64,000 bases of DNA from CAVUAF01 sp964460655. GTDB lineage: Bacteria > Acidobacteriota > Terriglobia > Terriglobales > Acidobacteriaceae. Positions 9,301-17,034 of the stretch are shown one piece after another. Position 1 is the stretch's first letter. The number at the start of each line of letters is the position of its first letter. The stretch spans positions 1-64,000 of the forward strand of contig CAYWSH010000004.1 of assembly GCA_964460655.1 (NCBI GenBank), in the 5' to 3' direction. The notes beneath the pieces were generated by a model. The model was not told the origin of the DNA. It was given only the letters and a program-made list of their open reading frames with translations, and made no database searches. Position numbers and translations under genes: made by a program.

Positions 9301-11760
9301 GATGGTGTTGATCCTGATGGTGACCACACTCGGGTTCGTCATGGTGACGAACTGTGCGGGGCTGACGGCGCCGATGTTCTGCGGCGCGAACGTCAGCGTT
9401 GGCGGCGTAAGCGTTGCCGGGATGACAGCCGTCGCGGAGAAAGTGGAACGACGCGGGTTCGCGAAACCTGAATCCGTGACCGTCAGGGCGCCGCCGAACG
9501 CGCCATCGCGCGGCGGTAGGAACGTCACCAACAGGAAGCAGGACGAGCCCGGCTGGATCGTCGCCCCCGTGATGCATTCATTCAGCGTCCGCAGGAAGCC
9601 GAAATTCGCAGTGTTCAGCCCGATGGACTGCAGCGTCACCGCGACCGGGCTGGCGTTCGTGTAGGTGAACGTCTTGGTCAATGCGCGCGAACCGAGCGCC
9701 ATGGTGCCGAACGACGTGCTGCTCGGCAGCAGCGTCGGGTTCGCTGTCGCGGTGCCCGTTAGTGCGGAGGTGCGCGGGCTGAGCGGCGCGGTATCGGTCA
9801 CGGTCAGCGTGCCGATGTCGTTGCCCGCATTCGTGGGCGCATACGCCACGCCGATCCGGCAAGAGCCGTTGGCGACGACCACCAGGTTCACCGAGCAGGG
9901 TATGGTCGCGGCGGTGGTGAGCACGAACGGACCCGAGACGCCGATAGAAGTGACCGTCACACTGACGTTGCTGAAATTCTTGTAGACGAACTCGAACGGC
10001 GTTCCCGTGGTGTCTTCCGGGATGGTGCCGAAGCTGTGCGGGTCAGGGGAGAGGTCGGGATTGAGCACACCAGTGCCGCTCAGCGAAACCACACGCGGGC
10101 TCAGAGCGGCGCTGTCGGCGATCGAGATCGAACCGAACGTCAAGCCCGCCGCCACCGGACTGAATGAGGCCTGCATACCGCAGGTGCCGGCGGCGGCCAC
10201 CGTCAGGCCGGCGATGCAACCATTCAGGAGCGTCGGGTTGACATTGAACGGCCCAGTCACGTTGATGCTGTTGATGGTGATCGGCGCACCTGACTGGTTG
10301 GTGTACGTGACCGTCGTCAGGTGCGATGTGGTGCTCACGTTCACCGAGCCGAAGTTGATCGAAGTCGGCGACACGGTGGCTGGGGGCACGCCTACACCGG
10401 TGAGGGAAGCGATGCGCGGGACCACGAGCGCGGCCGGAGCGTTGTCGGTGATGCTCAGATTGCCGTTGAACGTGCCCGTCGTGACGGGCGAGAACGCCAC
10501 GGCGATGTTGCACGAACCGGCAGAAGAGACGGCGCCACTGACCGCGCAGTCGCCGCCCACGGTGCGGCGCACGTAGCCGGCCGGCAGCGTGAGGGTAGTG
10601 ATGCTGACAGTGCCGGCGGTGTGGTTCGTGTAATTGAAAACGAACGTCGAGCTCGAAGTCCCCACCAACTGGTTGCCGTAGGCGTGGCTCGAAGGTTGAA
10701 TGTCGGGTGAGCCCGTCGTACCGGTGCCCAGCAGGCTCACGGTACGTGGGCTAAAGGCAGCGTTGTCGGCGATGGTTAATGTGCCGGAGAGCGCACCGGC
10801 GGTGACGGGCGACATCCGCACGATCACGTTGCAAGTGCCACCGGCCGCCACGACCAGCGATGCGACGCAGCGGTTCAGCGAGATCCCGATGTTGAATTGG
10901 CCGGAGATCGTCACCGAACTGATGGTGATGGACGCATTCGACGAGTTCGTGTACGTGACCGTCTGATAGGAACTGTCGTTGCCCAGCAGCACGGAGCCGA
11001 AGTTCAGCGGATCCGGTGTGGCGTCAGCGGGCGGGATGCCGGTCCCGCTCAGCGTAGTGGTGCGCGGCGAGAGCGGCGCGCTGTCCACCACGGTCACTGA
11101 GCCGTTGCGCACGCCGAGCGCCGACGGCGTGAAGGCGACGAACGGGAGTGTGCAGGAACCGCCGGCGGCGACCACCAGGTTGGCCGTGCACTGGCCCGGC
11201 TGCACGACCTGCAACGGGAACGCAAAATCACCGCTCGCAGAGAAGCTGGTGATGGTGCGGCTCACCGCACTGTCGTTGTAGTACGTGATGTATTGGCCGG
11301 CACTGCGGACGTTGTAGACCTGCGAGCCGAAGTTGATCGACGTGGGCGAGACGCGCGGCGCTCGCTGCGCGTAGCCGGTAAGGGTCACGGTCGGCGTGCT
11401 GCTGACCAGTATTGAGCCGCTCCGCGTTCCCGACGTGATAGGCGCGAACGCCACCAGGATCGTGCAGGAGGCATTTGCCGCCAAGCTGCCGCCGCTGGGA
11501 TTGCACGTGCCGCCCACTCTTCCGAAGTCGGCTACGCTGAACGAGAAAGCAGGGTACGAAGCAGAGATGAAGACGCTGGTGTTGTGCAGCGTGATCGTCT
11601 GGCTGCTGCTCTGCGTGCCGACGGTCTGCCACGTGGAAGGCGTGCCCGACGAGCCAAACGTTAAACTCGTCGGCGAGACGGAAATCTGCGCCGAGGCCGG
11701 CGCACACAACATCGCCAGAGCCAGGGCCCACAGCCATCTCCAGTCACACCTACGGCCCAA
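6367..11760 (-). CDS. Giant secreted choice-of-anchor-D repeat protein
   Basis: 1797 residues, with a likely TTG start at 11758-11760 (GAGG eight bases upstream, no in-frame ATG near). The signal peptide is WLWALALAMLCAPASAQ. Residues about 26-1125 hold ten tandem Ig-like ASH/choice-of-anchor-D repeats of about 110 residues. Each opens with a SPTSxxFG-like strand, has one or two Cys (AAGGTCN-like) and closes with PLSPRTVSLSGTG-like strands. An IPT/TIG-like domain (1130-1220), a pre-peptidase-C-like domain (about 1225-1370) and two homologous modules of about 200 residues (VGVAIAN, then DDLGPF) follow. No C-terminal anchor is visible. It is probably a surface or secreted adhesive protein. It is the last gene of the block containing the subtilase and HD-GYP genes. 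Confidence 0.85.
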   Translation of the reverse strand: MGRRCDWRWLWALALAMLCAPASAQISVSPTSLTFGSSGTPSTWQTVGTQSSSQTITLHNTSVFISASYPAFSFSVADFGRVGGTCNPSGGSLAANASCTILVAFAPITSGTRSGSILVSSTPTVTLTGYAQRAPRVSPTSINFGSQVYNVRSAGQYITYYNDSAVSRTITSFSASGDFAFPLQVVQPGQCTANLVVAAGGSCTLPFVAFTPSALGVRNGSVTVVDSAPLSPRTTTLSGTGIPPADATPDPLNFGSVLLGNDSSYQTVTYTNSSNASITISSVTISGQFNIGISLNRCVASLVVAAGGTCNVIVRMSPVTAGALSGTLTIADNAAFSPRTVSLLGTGTTGSPDIQPSSHAYGNQLVGTSSSTFVFNYTNHTAGTVSITTLTLPAGYVRRTVGGDCAVSGAVSSAGSCNIAVAFSPVTTGTFNGNLSITDNAPAALVVPRIASLTGVGVPPATVSPTSINFGSVNVSTTSHLTTVTYTNQSGAPITINSINVTGPFNVNPTLLNGCIAGLTVAAAGTCGMQASFSPVAAGLTFGSISIADSAALSPRVVSLSGTGVLNPDLSPDPHSFGTIPEDTTGTPFEFVYKNFSNVSVTVTSIGVSGPFVLTTAATIPCSVNLVVVANGSCRIGVAYAPTNAGNDIGTLTVTDTAPLSPRTSALTGTATANPTLLPSSTSFGTMALGSRALTKTFTYTNASPVAVTLQSIGLNTANFGFLRTLNECITGATIQPGSSCFLLVTFLPPRDGAFGGALTVTDSGFANPRRSTFSATAVIPATLTPPTLTFAPQNIGAVSPAQFVTMTNPSVVTIRINTIGVSGDFIQPHVLLLNACVNGLSLASGASCTIAVAFTPHAAGTRTGTLSVTDSTGLAAHTVSLTGTGNPNPLISPTVVAFAPQTVGTTSVAKIVSYINQGTSPVTLNSISVTGNDFTLSTRTLVLGPCQAGAIIPVGGSCRIAVAFAPSGGGALNGTLTVTDSAPLSPRTAALIGTGSLPPALSPAILQFNPTNQGSTSPPQTLQYANLGATSVTITRITVTPDPINGGIHFTLQSALSSPCRVGLILIAGGTCNLNVAFSPTDVGGLTGTVTVDDTAPFSPRSTSLSGTGVLAPNPAPTVFRLLPFGVVQGSGPFTLSVVGANFVRGTVVNWNGQARPTTVVNANLLTINVSASDVATRGTAGVSVFTPAPGGGTSGVLQFTISGSAREDAATAPPVIETPDSQNVDSSNAPSGNITPPCGNGSTSHGVWFHYTPPADGQVTLDMDGSNYQTITNVFTGQPGALVPIPNACTQATVVMGANHRVVRTINAKTTFNAGQGQSVWVLVTATNNDGGALNFNIGFRATSALSGNSYTTVLPHVPFGGGYRTKITMVNLSGDDNNTAVNFIGQDGSIVATRTVMMHAGETIRIATDDTLTNGLLTVQWATVVASGRIVANLFYEITDPNQAGRVINSVGFNDDPGDTGFTLPVEFEPAPPAGAIGRTVGVAIANPNNSQVPVTLELHDASGANLGTRTINLAPYGQQPFALDASNLFQGVLPAQNFTGVVRGAAPMPVSIVAVGDDLGPFFATPPMNASSRVVIPHIVSGGGFVTKLTLTNQSSSQNDVTITYYDQQGNVVDDDTYTLAGYGTVRIATPEEDRFGPVSVKWAVVNASQNVGVNLFFEFEDQQTESVINTIGFNDAEEYQDFTLPAEFEPGNASSPGRTVGVAIANANGDTAHLTLTLLRADGTAIATSNLTIVPNGQIIASLQSLPEFAAVLPNGNFIGAVWVHSDVPVAAVALEDDLGPFSAIPVVSGKP

Positions 11761-11886
11761 ACGAAAAACCTCGCTGATAGCTTCTGGGGGAAGGTGCGAC
11801 CAACATACACCAAAGCCGCTAAAAATCAGCTTTTTTGTGCGTTTGGACGCCTGGAAAAATGTGCGTAAGTTACCTGTTGCAGGTGA

Positions 11887-12567
11887 CTAAAAGACGGCGT
11901 CGGAACTGGTCCCGACGGCGGCGAAGACGTTACTCCGCTCGCGCTCGGCCAGCGGGATGAAGATGTTCACGATGGTCCGGTCGAACTGGGTGTCGCAACC
12001 GGCGAGCAGGCGGCGCACCGCTTCTTCGTGCGGCAGGCCTTTGCGGTAGCAGCGGTGCGACGTCATCGCGTCGTAGGCGTCGATGACCGATACGATGCGC
12101 GACACCACCGGGATCTCGCTGCCCTTCAGATTGCCCGGGTAGCCGGAGCCATCGAAGCTCTCGTGATGATGCAGCGCGTACAGACTGGCGGATTCGAGTC
12201 CCGGGAACAGGCGCAGGATCGACCAGCTGTATTCGGGATGCTTATTGATGAGCGCGCGCTCCTCCAACGTGAGCGGGCCATTCTTCTTGAGGATGGAATC
12301 GGGAACGCCGATCTTGCCGACGTCGTGCAACAGCGCCGCGACTTCCACCTGGTGCAAGTGGTCTTCACTGATGCCGAGCTCGCGCGCCACTAACAGCGCC
12401 CACTCCGCCAGCCGCGTGCTGTGTACGCCCGTATTCATGTCTTTCAGGTCGAGCAGCTGATTGAAGGCGCAGATGAGCGAGGTGCGGAAGGCGGACTGCT
12501 GCTCCTGCAGTTCTTTCATCTGCAGGAGCAGCGGATTCCAGGCGCTCGGTGTGGGCAGGGCCGCCAT
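11887..12567 (-). CDS. HD-GYP domain protein (putative c-di-GMP phosphodiesterase)
   Basis: 226 residues, almost entirely an HD-GYP domain. The signature residues are present: HSTRLAEWA, HDVGKIGVPDSILKKNGPLT, HPEYSW, HHHESFDGSGYPGN and SVIDAYDAMTSHRCYR. In the family these bind two or three metals and hydrolyse cyclic di-GMP. The N-terminal 40 residues are a short coiled coil instead of a receiver domain, so input must come from elsewhere. The ATG lies 12 bases downstream of the subtilase stop, which implies co-transcription. A role in switching surface or secreted proteins such as the giant protein downstream is inference. Confidence 0.9.
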   Translation of the reverse strand: MAALPTPSAWNPLLLQMKELQEQQSAFRTSLICAFNQLLDLKDMNTGVHSTRLAEWALLVARELGISEDHLHQVEVAALLHDVGKIGVPDSILKKNGPLTLEERALINKHPEYSWSILRLFPGLESASLYALHHHESFDGSGYPGNLKGSEIPVVSRIVSVIDAYDAMTSHRCYRKGLPHEEAVRRLLAGCDTQFDRTIVNIFIPLAERERSNVFAAVGTSSDAVF

Positions 12568-12579
12568 GGCGTGCTCGCG

Positions 12580-13908
12580 TTAGCGGCAGGCCTGCGTCGC
12601 CGCGTAGGCGTCGAGGCGCAGGTTGTCGAGGTTCGGGTTCGAGATGTAGACCGCGTGCTTGATCGCACCCGGGACCTCGGAGACCGTGCAGCTGCCGTTC
12701 TGGCCGAGCATCACGGCAACGGTGCCCGCGACCAGCGGCGTGCTGAACGACGTTCCCCAGCCCGCGGCATACGAGCCCCACGGATAGGTCGTCATGATGG
12801 CTTCGCCCGGCGCCGCCAGCGTGATCCAGGCGGAGCCGTAGTTGGTGAACGACGACTGCACGTCGTAGTTGTTGGTCGAGGCGACGTCGAACACGCCGGG
12901 TAGCGAGCTCGGGTACGTGGCGACCTGCTGGCCATCGTTGCCGGCAGAAGCCACCGCGATGACGCCGCGGCCGGTCGCATAGTTGATGGCGTTCTTCAGC
13001 TCCGGCGAGTAGCTGGAGAAGCTGAAGCTCATGCTGATCACGCCCGCACCGTTCTTCGTGGCGTAGTAGATGGCGCGCAACACGTCGGAGTCATACCCGC
13101 TGCCGTCGGCGCCGAACGCTTTCAACGGCATGATCTTGGCTTGCGGGGCCACCAGGTGCACCACGCCGGCCGTCATCGTGCCGTGACCGAAAGCAGCATA
13201 GCCGCCGCTGCCATCCAGCAAAGCGACGGTCGACTGATCGAGCAGCGCGACGGTGGACTGGTTCACCACCCCCGCCTGCGCGTTGTTCATGTTCGGTGAA
13301 GCCGAGACGTCGTTCTTCTCGTTGCCGCCGTTGCCGGCGTTGCGCGTGAAGTCGTAGCCGTTGACGAGCACGCCGCTCAGCACCGGATGCGTCGGATCGA
13401 CGCCGGTGTCGATGACCGCAACCGTCACGCCGGCGCCCGTGGCGTTGAAGCCCGAGTGCGTCGCATCGTTACGGATGAGCTGCGCGGCCGGCTGGGCCAC
13501 GTAGCCGTGATAAACGGTCGAGCCGTAATAAGAAGTCGGGGTCTTGTCGGTCAGGTACGACGGCGTCGGACCCGCGGTGGCGCCCAGCACCTTCCCCTTG
13601 GTGTCGATCTCGACGCTGGCCACGCCGGCCTGCAACTGCAGCTTCAGGAGCGAAGTGACCGGATCAAGGATGGAGGGGAACGTCACCAGGAACAGCTGTC
13701 CCTGCGGATCGCCCAAGCCGTACTGCACTTTGCAGCCTAGCAGCAGGCAGGAAAGGTTCAAGCCGTTCAAGCCGAGCGTATCGCGCACGATCAAGCGCGT
13801 ATCGGCCTGCGCCGGCACAGCTACTGCAGCCAGGACGAGCAGCACCAGACTGGTCATGAGGGTGCGCTTGCCCCAGGAAATCTTGTTGTCAATGCCTCTG
13901 CGAATCAT
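12580..13908 (-). CDS. Secreted S8 (subtilisin-like) serine protease
   Basis: 442 residues with a signal peptide (residues about 15-36, ending VPAQA). A propeptide-like segment (40-125) precedes the catalytic domain. The triad is clear: Asp in VAVIDTGVDPTHP, His in FGHGTMTAG and Ser in GTSFSTPLVAG, with the oxyanion Asn in ASAGNDG. Just before the His motif is a duplicated nine-residue stretch (QSTVALLD twice), probably a surface loop. It acts outside the cytoplasm. It lies between the anti-sigma-like gene and the HD-GYP gene on one strand. Confidence 0.93.
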   Translation of the reverse strand: MIRRGIDNKISWGKRTLMTSLVLLVLAAVAVPAQADTRLIVRDTLGLNGLNLSCLLLGCKVQYGLGDPQGQLFLVTFPSILDPVTSLLKLQLQAGVASVEIDTKGKVLGATAGPTPSYLTDKTPTSYYGSTVYHGYVAQPAAQLIRNDATHSGFNATGAGVTVAVIDTGVDPTHPVLSGVLVNGYDFTRNAGNGGNEKNDVSASPNMNNAQAGVVNQSTVALLDQSTVALLDGSGGYAAFGHGTMTAGVVHLVAPQAKIMPLKAFGADGSGYDSDVLRAIYYATKNGAGVISMSFSFSSYSPELKNAINYATGRGVIAVASAGNDGQQVATYPSSLPGVFDVASTNNYDVQSSFTNYGSAWITLAAPGEAIMTTYPWGSYAAGWGTSFSTPLVAGTVAVMLGQNGSCTVSEVPGAIKHAVYISNPNLDNLRLDAYAATQACR

Positions 13909-14022
13909 TTTCAGGTTTCTCCAGAGACCTTCCGAAGCTGCCGTCTTGCGTATGGCGGTCAGTCTATGTTTCTTCGTCGGAGGGTCCGAATTACGTTCGT
14001 AATTTTTGTGGCCTGGGCCCTA

Positions 14023-14655
14023 TTACCTTTGTAACGGCACCTGCAGTTCGCGCAGCGGCAGCTGCACGTTCCTGCGGGAGTCGAGTTCGATGCTCAACCG
14101 CAACGGCTCCTTGGCGTCGAACTCGAATTGGAACTCGCCAAAGTCCGAAGTCTGGGTCTCTAGGACCGCGTTCCCGCGCTCGTTGAACACCAGCACCGGG
14201 ATGGGTAAGCCGCGCGGCCCATCTTTCTCTAAAACCTGTCCTATCAGCGACATACGGCTCGACGGCGGGTGGCCTTCGAGACGCAGGTCGATGGTGATGC
14301 CGCCGACCTCGTACATCAGCTGCCGAGCGCCCACGCCGCCGCTCGACCGCACACCCGCAACGGCGGGCTGCGTCAGACTGTCGAAGACGAGGGATGCGAT
14401 CAATTCCAGCTTGCTCGGCTGTTCGTCGCGGGCGTTCTGCAGGGTGAATTCCTGCTGCAGGCGCCGCACGACGTCAGCCGGTGGTGTGTACTGCTTCTCT
14501 TGCTTGGCCGAAAGGACGAAGCTGCTCCAGGTGGTGAGGGCCTGTTTGCACTCGATGCAGCCGCTCGCCACGTGGTTATCCATTTCCTGCTTCTTCGCGC
14601 GCTGAGTCACGCCACGCGCGAAATCGGCCCATTCGTTGTCAGCAAAATGCTTCAT
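14023..14655 (-). CDS. Anti-sigma-factor-like zinc protein with beta-sandwich tail
   Basis: 210 residues. The ATG at 14653-14655 follows GGAGGAAAG. Residues about 10-45 look like a zinc-binding anti-sigma domain, with ligands in DNHVASGCIECKQ (His, then Cys-x2-Cys). There is no transmembrane helix, so it would be cytosolic. The C-terminal 80 residues resemble a small regulatory beta-sandwich (SLIGQVLEKDGPRGLPIPVL, then SDFGEFQFEFDA). The only sigma factor in the window is the ECF gene at 19910-20488. It has no adjacent anti-sigma of its own, so this protein is a natural partner, but that is inference. The S8 protease gene follows. Confidence 0.7.
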   Translation of the reverse strand: MKHFADNEWADFARGVTQRAKKQEMDNHVASGCIECKQALTTWSSFVLSAKQEKQYTPPADVVRRLQQEFTLQNARDEQPSKLELIASLVFDSLTQPAVAGVRSSGGVGARQLMYEVGGITIDLRLEGHPPSSRMSLIGQVLEKDGPRGLPIPVLVFNERGNAVLETQTSDFGEFQFEFDAKEPLRLSIELDSRRNVQLPLRELQVPLQR

Positions 14656-14798
14656 CTTTCTTTCCTCCGCGGTGCTAGCGGAATTGCCGACTGCTTTCCC
14701 TACTGGTCATAAGAGCTGGCGGGAGGGGGAGAAATATAGGCGGGAGAGGTATTTTGTAATCCGCTGAAAACAAAGCAGATGCCTTGGGCGCGGCCGGG

Positions 14799-15209
14799 TC
14801 AACCTGCGCTGTCCATCCACAGCAGGATCGGCCCCAGCAGGTAGGCCACGCAGAAGCCGACGAGATAGATGCCGGCCGAGACCCACAAGAGCACGCGGTT
14901 GATGCGGGCTGCGCGGGCGCAGGATTCGTCGCCGACGTCGCACGCCGCCTGCAGCCGCGGCGCCACCGCCCGCACATAAGCGAAGTTTGCCGCCATCAGC
15001 ACACCCGCGACCGTGAAGGTCCAGTTCTTGTGTTGCGAAAGCGTCACCAGCCACGGCGCGGCAGAGAGCGCTGACGCTACCGTCGCGCCCAGGCCGAACA
15101 GAATGAAGAGCGACGGCAGCGCGCAGCAGAGCAGCGTTCCCACCGACGAGAACAGCGAGAGGTATTGCAGCCAGAAGCTTGGCCGTGTTCCATGGCCTGC
15201 GTCCGCCAT
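14799..15209 (-). CDS. MerT-like metal transport membrane protein
   Basis: 136 residues starting at the ATG 15207-15209, two bases after the stop of the HMA gene. There are about four hydrophobic segments. The first carries the vicinal Cys pair expected of MerT (SSVGTLLCCALPSLF). A second Cys pair lies in the loop CDVGDESC. In MerT, Hg(II) passes from the periplasmic carrier to the membrane Cys pair and on to the cytosolic pair. Here the adjacent HMA protein would be the carrier. No MerA or MerR is present, so the metal may not be mercury. Confidence 0.78.
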   Translation of the reverse strand: MADAGHGTRPSFWLQYLSLFSSVGTLLCCALPSLFILFGLGATVASALSAAPWLVTLSQHKNWTFTVAGVLMAANFAYVRAVAPRLQAACDVGDESCARAARINRVLLWVSAGIYLVGFCVAYLLGPILLWMDSAG

Positions 15210-15211
15210 TC

Positions 15212-15700
15212 CTATTTCTCCGTTACGGATGCAAATCGGATCACACCTACGCTTTTGCCTTTCTCCGCCTCGGGGACGTCGCCCACCACTTCGGCGGGCT
15301 TGCCGGCAAGACTCGGTGGCAACGCAGCACCGGCGCGTGCCGGCTCCAGCCGCAAGCGCTCGTTGCTGCCGCTGATCAGGAATTCGCTGCCGCTCGCGCC
15401 GATCGTGCCGGCAGCGACGAGGCGCGCGCCCTTCGCTACAAACCCATTTTTTTCGATGGCGCGCAGCAGTTGCTCGTAACGCACCGTGTTTCCTGCCGCG
15501 AACACCACCGTCGCTTCGCCGTTGGTCAGGCTGACATCGACCGACTGGACGCCCGGAATGTCTTTCAAAGCCACGCGCACGGCGTGGGCGCACACCCCTC
15601 AATCCATGCCAAAGACCTTGATCTCGGCGCGGCGCATTTCGGCGCGCGCGGCGATCGCGGAAGCCATCACTACAAGCGCGATTGCTATCGACCTCTTCAT
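15212..15700 (-). CDS. Exported HMA-domain (MerP-like) protein, candidate selenoprotein with UGA at 15599-15601
   Basis: The ATG at 15698-15700 follows GAGG. A signal peptide (KRSIAIALVVMASAIAARA) leads into an HMA strand ending VFGMD. The next codon is TGA, and the same frame continues GVCAHAVRVALKDIPGVQS and onward through a complete HMA fold to a TAG at 15212. HMA proteins have GMxCxxC here. In this gene UGA takes exactly the place of the first Cys, giving UxxC. Downstream residues 70-160 include NGEATVVFAAGNTV and AIEKNGFVAKG, then a non-HMA tail. The product would be 162 residues if UGA is read as Sec. The alternatives are a Cys-to-stop mutation or restart at the GTG 15593-15595. It probably hands metal to the MerT-like protein two bases downstream. 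Confidence 0.7.
15571..15601 (-). promoter_or_regulatory. Candidate bacterial SECIS hairpin next to UGA
   Basis: In the mRNA, UGA (15601-15599) is followed 11 bases later by a six-pair stem, CCACGC (15587-15582) with GCGUGG (15576-15571). The five-base loop is CGUGC and contains GU. The loop begins 17 bases after UGA, within the range expected for bacterial SECIS elements. GC-rich stems are common here by chance, so this supports the recoding claim without proving it. Confidence 0.45.
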
Positions 15701-15710
15701 ATTTTCCTCG

Positions 15711-16562
15711 CTAGTGAGAATGCCCGTGTGAGAACAGGAAATAGCTGACGTTAACCGCGATCCGTGCGCGCTCGCGTCGTGGATACAAGCGCCCCATATC
15801 GGAATAGATCGGGAACTGCACGCCGCCCGAGATCGCGAAGTACTTGTAGATACCCAGGACCGAGGGACCGAGCAGGACCTGATCGGCGTCACTGCCCGGC
15901 ATCAGCGCACCGGATCGCCGTACCGGTCCCGCGTGTTCTCCGGTCAGCTCGGCGAACATGCGCCAGTCCCATTGATGGCGATCCGCGCGCCAACTCGGAG
16001 GTCTGTATCCCCACACCAGGCTCGTGGAGAAGACGTTCGGGCGCTGGTCACCGCCTCGCTCCGCGAAGTGCATCCCGCCGGCGCCCACCCAGACGTAGTG
16101 GCTGCGCGACGCCATGCCGGTCGCGATCCAGGCGTTCACGCCCGGCGCTGTTCTCATCCCGCGGAACATGCCGAAGTCGTCTTGCGGACCCGGCGCCACC
16201 ACGCCGACGGACGCCGTCGTCTCCAGCCGGCGGCCGATCGCATTCGGGTCGTGCTGAAACCGCCACGCGATGTTGCCTTGAAACTCGCCGCCCGACATCA
16301 TGCTCATCGGCAGTGCGCCCTGCTGCGCTAACGCTGGAAGCACCGCCGATACCTGCAGGTGAGGCGTGATGCCGTAGCTCACCATGCTGCGGATCGCGGT
16401 TTGCGAACCCGTTGCGGCGGCGCGTGCATAGACGCCTAGATCGAAGCTCGTTTCGCCCTGGGAATTGACCGGCGTGGCGAAGCCGAAGACCGGACCGTGT
16501 CCCGAACCGTGGGCCGGCAACCAGCCGGCTAACAAGAGACTGAGCGTAAGAAAAAGACGCAT
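15711..16562 (-). CDS. Putative outer-membrane protein of the metal module
   Basis: 283 residues with a signal peptide (LFLTLSLLLAGWLPAHGSG). The body alternates amphipathic strands (SFDLGVYARAAATGSQ, HLQVSAVLPAL, ARIAVNVSYFLFSHGHSH), as in small outer-membrane barrels of the phenol/metal transporter type. The protein ends in a His-rich tail, HGHSH. It starts 61 bases after the Cys-rich gene and ends 10 bases before the HMA gene, so it belongs to the metal operon. Channel or sensor function is inferred from fold pattern and context only. Confidence 0.65.
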   Translation of the reverse strand: MRLFLTLSLLLAGWLPAHGSGHGPVFGFATPVNSQGETSFDLGVYARAAATGSQTAIRSMVSYGITPHLQVSAVLPALAQQGALPMSMMSGGEFQGNIAWRFQHDPNAIGRRLETTASVGVVAPGPQDDFGMFRGMRTAPGVNAWIATGMASRSHYVWVGAGGMHFAERGGDQRPNVFSTSLVWGYRPPSWRADRHQWDWRMFAELTGEHAGPVRRSGALMPGSDADQVLLGPSVLGIYKYFAISGGVQFPIYSDMGRLYPRRERARIAVNVSYFLFSHGHSH

Positions 16563-16623
16563 CCCTCCTCCTTGGCAATAAGCGCGAAGACACTACGGCG
16601 CTAACGCGGCAGAGAACGGCGTC

Positions 16624-17034
16624 TCAGATTCTCAGGATGGTTGTCGGATCGAGTGCCGGTGGAGGATGTGCGAGGACCGGGATGCTGCCGCTTGCGCCGG
16701 CGTCACTCGCAGTCAAGACCGCGGCGATCGCTATGGGCTGTCCGCACGGAACGTCATGCGGCGCAACCTCCGCGACCGGGCGGACGACGAATGCGGAACC
16801 GGGCCGGACTTCGCTCTTGCAGCACGGATGCGAAGCGCTTCCAGACATCCCTGCACAAGCATGGTGCATGCGCCGGCAACAAGCCATTTCGGCCGGCGTG
16901 AGCTGCGCTGCCGGAAGCATGCAAGCCATCGCGGTCGGGCCGGCCAGTACGGTCAATGCCACCAGCGCGGCTATGGGGCGGAGCAAGCGCACCCAAGGAG
17001 TGTACGCCTTTCGGTCGCGCGCTGGGACGGTCAC
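16624..17034 (-). CDS. Exported Cys/His-rich putative metal-binding protein
   Basis: 136 residues, or about 123 if translation starts at the later GTG that directly precedes the signal peptide (RLLRPIAALVALTVLAGPTA). The mature N-terminus is packed with thiols and His: MACMLPAAQLTPAEMACC, RRMHHACAG, SHPCCKSE. This suggests binding of a soft metal such as Cu or Hg in the periplasm. The GTG at 17032-17034 overlaps the CHAT gene's stop as GTGA, so it may be translationally coupled to the protease gene upstream. Confidence 0.65.
   Translation of the reverse strand: MTVPARDRKAYTPWVRLLRPIAALVALTVLAGPTAMACMLPAAQLTPAEMACCRRMHHACAGMSGSASHPCCKSEVRPGSAFVVRPVAEVAPHDVPCGQPIAIAAVLTASDAGASGSIPVLAHPPPALDPTTILRI

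Noticed and set aside
15212..15595. Separate 127-residue protein starting at GTG 15593
   Set aside because: This start removes the first strand of the HMA fold and the signal peptide, which are present in the same frame just upstream of the UGA.
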